Shown in pieces: positions 7,082-9,800 of a DNA stretch of 9,800 bases. Positions within the stretch are counted from its first letter, which is position 1. Each line of letters begins with the position of its first letter. Location: NCBI GenBank assembly GCA_021160155.1, contig JAGHDB010000204.1, positions 1 to 9,800 on the forward strand, written 5' to 3'. A program made the position numbers and the translations under genes. The DNA comes from Bacteroidales bacterium (lineage in GTDB: Bacteria > Bacteroidota > Bacteroidia > Bacteroidales > UBA12481). The notes beneath the pieces are model-generated. The model was not told the DNA's origin, did not search any database, and saw only the letters and a list, made by a program, of their open reading frames with translations.

Positions 7082-8203
7082 TTACTTTTTATTATCTACC
7101 GTACCAATCACTCTCAGCATATAAGTGGGATGAGCCGGATCATTCATGATGAGAGTAACGGTATGAAACTGCCTGCCGACCTTTCCGCGACTGTTGAAAG
7201 AGCAATCTATGGTGGCTTTTCCTCCTCCGGGGATATTGTAAGAACTGGGCTCGGATACCGTACATCCACAGGTAGTGGATACTTTATGAATGATCAGGGG
7301 GTCTTTTCCTTCATTCGTCAAAACAAAGTGATGAGTTACTTTGATCCCTTGTTTGATGGTACCGAAATTGAATACTTCATCGCTGAATTTTGCTTTCGGG
7401 GCCCGTTCCAGTTCGCGTTTCGTTAAATGGCTGAAATCCTCTTCAATAGTGGCGCTGACCGCCAAAAAATTCTTGCTGTATGGTTCATCATTGAATGCTA
7501 CCGCTACTTTATGGATCACAAATCCCCAGTCGTCAATTTTGGATCCGTCGAAAAACCCGATGATCATGCCCTTCTTTTTTGCTCCCAGAATCTCGGGAAT
7601 GACCTTAAAAGAAAGATAGGCGGGAGGTTTAACCAGTGATATGGCTACGGGTGAATCAGAACCATTATATATCCCGATGGTGTCGCTTTTTATCTGATTT
7701 TTTGTTACGGTCTGCATTGAAAGGTGATTGGTTTTAAAGCGGACCTGTCCCATTTGAATCGGGTAATCATCTGCAATGGATTTGGGGCGGGGTTTGACTA
7801 TCCCGACAATGTAAAGCGTAACGATCTTTTCACGTGCATTGGATTTAACCGTAATCACTTTTCTGAATGCTCCCGGGCGTCCCATCGGATTGAAAGTGAC
7901 CAGGATAGAGCCGGATGCACCGGGTGGGATCGGCTTTTTACTCCACTCCGGAATGGTACAACCACAGGAGGAGGTAACATTATTGAGCACCAAAGGTTCA
8001 CTGCCGTTGTTAGTGAATTCAAAACGGTAATTCACGGGCCCTCCCTCCTCCGGAAGAATTCCGAAATTGTGATTCAGCGTTTTAAAAGTGATCGAGGGAT
8101 CACGAAATTGCCCCGATACAGGTTGAAAAACTATTAGGAATATGGTTAACCCGCTTAGTCCCCATTTACGATTTTTCGTAAAGAATTGATGCAATCTGTT
8201 CAT
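7082..8203 (-). CDS. Secreted protein with two DUF1573 domains
   Basis: Function unknown. The 373-residue protein starts with a basic stretch and a hydrophobic segment (residues 14-29), ending V-S-G before Q32, a likely Sec signal peptide, so it should act in the periplasm or at the envelope. Two immunoglobulin-like DUF1573 (ASPM/Hydin-related) units follow. The first spans about 38-137 and carries H-N-F-G-I-L and SSCGCT (78-83). The second spans about 272-370 and carries F-N-F-G-T-I and TTCGCT (310-315). The paired cysteines in each CGCT are the mark of the family. The middle region (about 140-265) is less clear and may be a third, divergent beta-sandwich lacking CGC. It is the first gene of the minus-strand cluster, has a good promoter match upstream, and is three bases from meaB; that link is positional only. 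Confidence 0.9.
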   Translation of the reverse strand: MNRLHQFFTKNRKWGLSGLTIFLIVFQPVSGQFRDPSITFKTLNHNFGILPEEGGPVNYRFEFTNNGSEPLVLNNVTSSCGCTIPEWSKKPIPPGASGSILVTFNPMGRPGAFRKVITVKSNAREKIVTLYIVGIVKPRPKSIADDYPIQMGQVRFKTNHLSMQTVTKNQIKSDTIGIYNGSDSPVAISLVKPPAYLSFKVIPEILGAKKKGMIIGFFDGSKIDDWGFVIHKVAVAFNDEPYSKNFLAVSATIEEDFSHLTKRELERAPKAKFSDEVFNFGTIKQGIKVTHHFVLTNEGKDPLIIHKVSTTCGCTVSEPSSYNIPGGGKATIDCSFNSRGKVGRQFHTVTLIMNDPAHPTYMLRVIGTVDNKK

Positions 8204-8225
8204 AGCTTATAGTGTAAAAACAAAC

Positions 8226-8258
8226 CAAAATTAATAATTTCATCACCGCGTATGCAAA
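8226..8258 (-). promoter_or_regulatory. Bacteroidota-type promoter for the DUF1573-meaB-uvrA cluster
   Basis: On the minus strand the -7 element TAATTTTG (8226-8233) matches TAnnTTTG exactly, and a -33 TTTG (8255-8258) lies 21 bases upstream, within the usual spacing. The start of transcription would fall near 8219-8221, about 16 bases before the ATG at 8203. The -33 element overlaps the first codons of the divergent gene at 8252, so RNA polymerase bound here could interfere with that gene. Confidence 0.55.
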
Positions 8259-9800
8259 ACCGTTGGAGAGATATTTTTATTGTGTGGGGATTCAGTCTTT
8301 TCTGTATTACCCAGATGGCTCAGGGTCAGTTCTATAACGGGCTGCAGATGAGTTTTGGAAAAAACCGGATTCAATATGCACGGGGTGATCTGCTTGAAAG
8401 CGATTTTTTCTATTCGTTCTATCGCTTTGACCGGTATGATGTTTATTTCTATCCGAATGGTCAAAAATTAGCTGAATACGTAAGCAAACGGGCAGCAGTT
8501 GAATTGCAGCGATTAGAGAACTTCTTCGAATATTCCCTGAATAAGAGAGTTATCTTCTTGGTATTTAATAAATTAAATGATTTTCGGCAGAGCAATATCG
8601 GATTAGTCACCGGTAAAGAAGAAACAAATATCGGCGGGGTGACAAAGATTATTGATAATAAAGTATTTGTCTATTTTGAAGGAGACTACCGGAAATTTGA
8701 CCAACAAATTACCGCCGCCATTACCGGGGTAATCCTGCAGGAAATGCTTTATGGAGGGAATGTGCGGCAGCGGGTAACCAGTTCAACATTATTAAACCTT
8801 CCGGAATGGTACTATAAGGGGCTTCTGGCATACGTAAGTAAGGGATGGGATGTGGAAACTGATGATTTTGTCAGAGACGGGATCCTGAGTGGTAAATATA
8901 AAAAGTTTAACCAGCTTACGGGTGAAGATGCGGTTTACGCCGGTCAGTCTATATGGAATTTCATCTCTGAAACTTTTGGCTCATCAGTGATATCGGCTAT
9001 TGTTTATTTCACTAAGGTGAATCGAAATGTAAGTGCCGGATTCATGAATGTGTTGGGGCTCTCATTAAATGCCTTAAGTTATGAATGGGAACATTACTAC
9101 CGCACAAGGTATGAAGGGGATGCTTATCAGGGTGAAATGCCGGATGGTCAGGAAGTTAAACTAAAGAACCGGAAAAACCTGAAATATATCCGCACCAGTA
9201 TCAGTCCGGATGGTCGTTATATCGCCTATGTTTCCAACCAGATCGGACGGATTAAAGTATATCTCTATGACTCATCTGCCGGTAAATCCCGCGTAATTTA
9301 CCGAACCGGTGCCAAATTGGGTCAGATTGAAGATTACAGTTATCCGGTTCTTGTCTGGCATCCTACCGGGGCACTGCTGGCTATGATCAGTGAATATAAA
9401 GGTAAGATCAGGTTCAGTCGCTATCCTTTGGAAACGCACAAGTGGGTGCATGACGATCTGAAACTATTTGAAAAAGTGCTCGGCTTTTCCTTTGCAGATG
9501 ACGGAATCAATATTGTAGTCTCGGCAGTGGTTAAGGGTCAGAGTGATCTTTTTATTCATAATCTGGCTGCTCACACTACCGAACGCCTGACCGATGACCG
9601 GGCGGATGACCTCTCCCCGCGTTTTGCCGATCATTCCCGGAATATTCTTTTTACATCCAACCGTAAATTCACGAACCTGGACGCGCAGAAAGCGTCAAAT
9701 GAAACGGAAGATACCTATGATCTGTTTCTTATGCATTACAGTACACATGATCCCAACCTGATCCGGGTGGCTGCCGATCCGCTGTCAGATCACTGGAAAC
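8252..9800 (+). CDS. Secreted peptidase-MA-like/TolB-like beta-propeller protein (3' end outside window)
   Basis: The frame runs open for 516 codons from ATG 8252 to the window edge, so the protein is longer than seen. Residues 1-25 form a signal peptide (hydrophobic core I-V-W-G-F-S-L-F, then A-Q-G before Q26), so it is exported. Residues 26-290 look like the peptidase-MA (gluzincin-like) region that often precedes TolB propellers: a helix I-T-G-V-I-L-Q-E-M-L (157-166) stands where HExxH is expected, followed by PEWYYKGLLAYVSKGWD (184-200), like the P-x-W-x-x-E-G-x-A segment. From about 305 come propeller blades: ISPDGRYIAYVSNQ (317-330), PVLVWHPTGALLAMIS (365-380) and LSPRFADHSRNILFTSNRK (454-472), of the TolB/PD40 type. 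The zinc ligands are missing, so proteolysis is unlikely. Substrate or partner is unknown. The gene diverges from the DUF1573 gene across 48 bases. Confidence 0.8.
   Translation, partial: MQNRWRDIFIVWGFSLFCITQMAQGQFYNGLQMSFGKNRIQYARGDLLESDFFYSFYRFDRYDVYFYPNGQKLAEYVSKRAAVELQRLENFFEYSLNKRVIFLVFNKLNDFRQSNIGLVTGKEETNIGGVTKIIDNKVFVYFEGDYRKFDQQITAAITGVILQEMLYGGNVRQRVTSSTLLNLPEWYYKGLLAYVSKGWDVETDDFVRDGILSGKYKKFNQLTGEDAVYAGQSIWNFISETFGSSVISAIVYFTKVNRNVSAGFMNVLGLSLNALSYEWEHYYRTRYEGDAYQGEMPDGQEVKLKNRKNLKYIRTSISPDGRYIAYVSNQIGRIKVYLYDSSAGKSRVIYRTGAKLGQIEDYSYPVLVWHPTGALLAMISEYKGKIRFSRYPLETHKWVHDDLKLFEKVLGFSFADDGINIVVSAVVKGQSDLFIHNLAAHTTERLTDDRADDLSPRFADHSRNILFTSNRKFTNLDAQKASNETEDTYDLFLMHYSTHDPNLIRVAADPLSDHWK

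Noticed and set aside
6827..7426. A 199-codon plus-strand frame opposite meaB and the DUF1573 gene
   Set aside because: It lies fully antisense to two well-supported genes, matches no family I know, and its composition is that expected of a shadow frame.
8243..8464. A 73-codon minus-strand frame at the start of the propeller gene
   Set aside because: It is antisense to the signal peptide and first domain of a 516-codon open frame with clear domain content.

Overview
The window looks like chromosomal DNA of a member of the Bacteroidota. The evidence is: no purine-rich Shine-Dalgarno sequences at the gene starts; several upstream matches to the Bacteroidota sigma-A -7 element TAnnTTTG; a two-domain DUF1573 protein; a UvrA with the degenerate first zinc-finger half (CPTTG) that I recall from this phylum; and a MiaA of the GTGKD/HNTTD type. 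The genus cannot be told. Genes are tightly packed, no stretch over 300 bases is gene-free, and I saw no RNA genes, CRISPR arrays, insertion sequences or long repeats.

Layout. At the left edge is the 3' part of a sensor histidine kinase (+), which overlaps by 20 bases the convergent tRNA dimethylallyltransferase gene miaA (-). A 68-base divergent gap separates miaA from smpB (+), the tmRNA partner of trans-translation. A long minus-strand cluster then reads right to left from 8203 to 2245: a secreted DUF1573 protein, meaB (G-protein chaperone of methylmalonyl-CoA mutase), a 33-codon remnant of a dihydrolipoamide dehydrogenase gene, uvrA, and a LOG-family nucleotide-binding protein. Gaps in this cluster are 3, 61, 1 and 15 bases, so one transcript is plausible, and a good Bacteroidota-type promoter lies upstream of 8203. 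Diverging from it, a plus-strand gene runs off the right edge. It encodes a secreted protein with a degenerate peptidase-like region followed by a TolB-like beta-propeller.

Two lesions sit side by side in the minus-strand cluster and are the most notable content. (1) The uvrA frame is broken at a GA dinucleotide run near 4719-4724. Removing two bases restores one 945-residue protein with all UvrA motifs, including about 70 residues that neither broken piece carries. (2) Directly upstream, an ORF of 33 codons joins the first 19 residues of a dihydrolipoamide dehydrogenase ([19 protein letters not shown]) to what looks like the last 14 residues of the same enzyme. This is the signature of a large in-frame internal deletion. 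Its stop codon lies one base before the uvrA GTG start, so the remnant may still serve to couple translation into uvrA.

The genes are mostly housekeeping: tRNA modification, ribosome rescue, excision repair and cobalamin-enzyme maintenance. I found no clear new defence or mobile system. The unusual content is gene decay, or assembly error, in lpd and uvrA, and the pseudo-peptidase/propeller protein.
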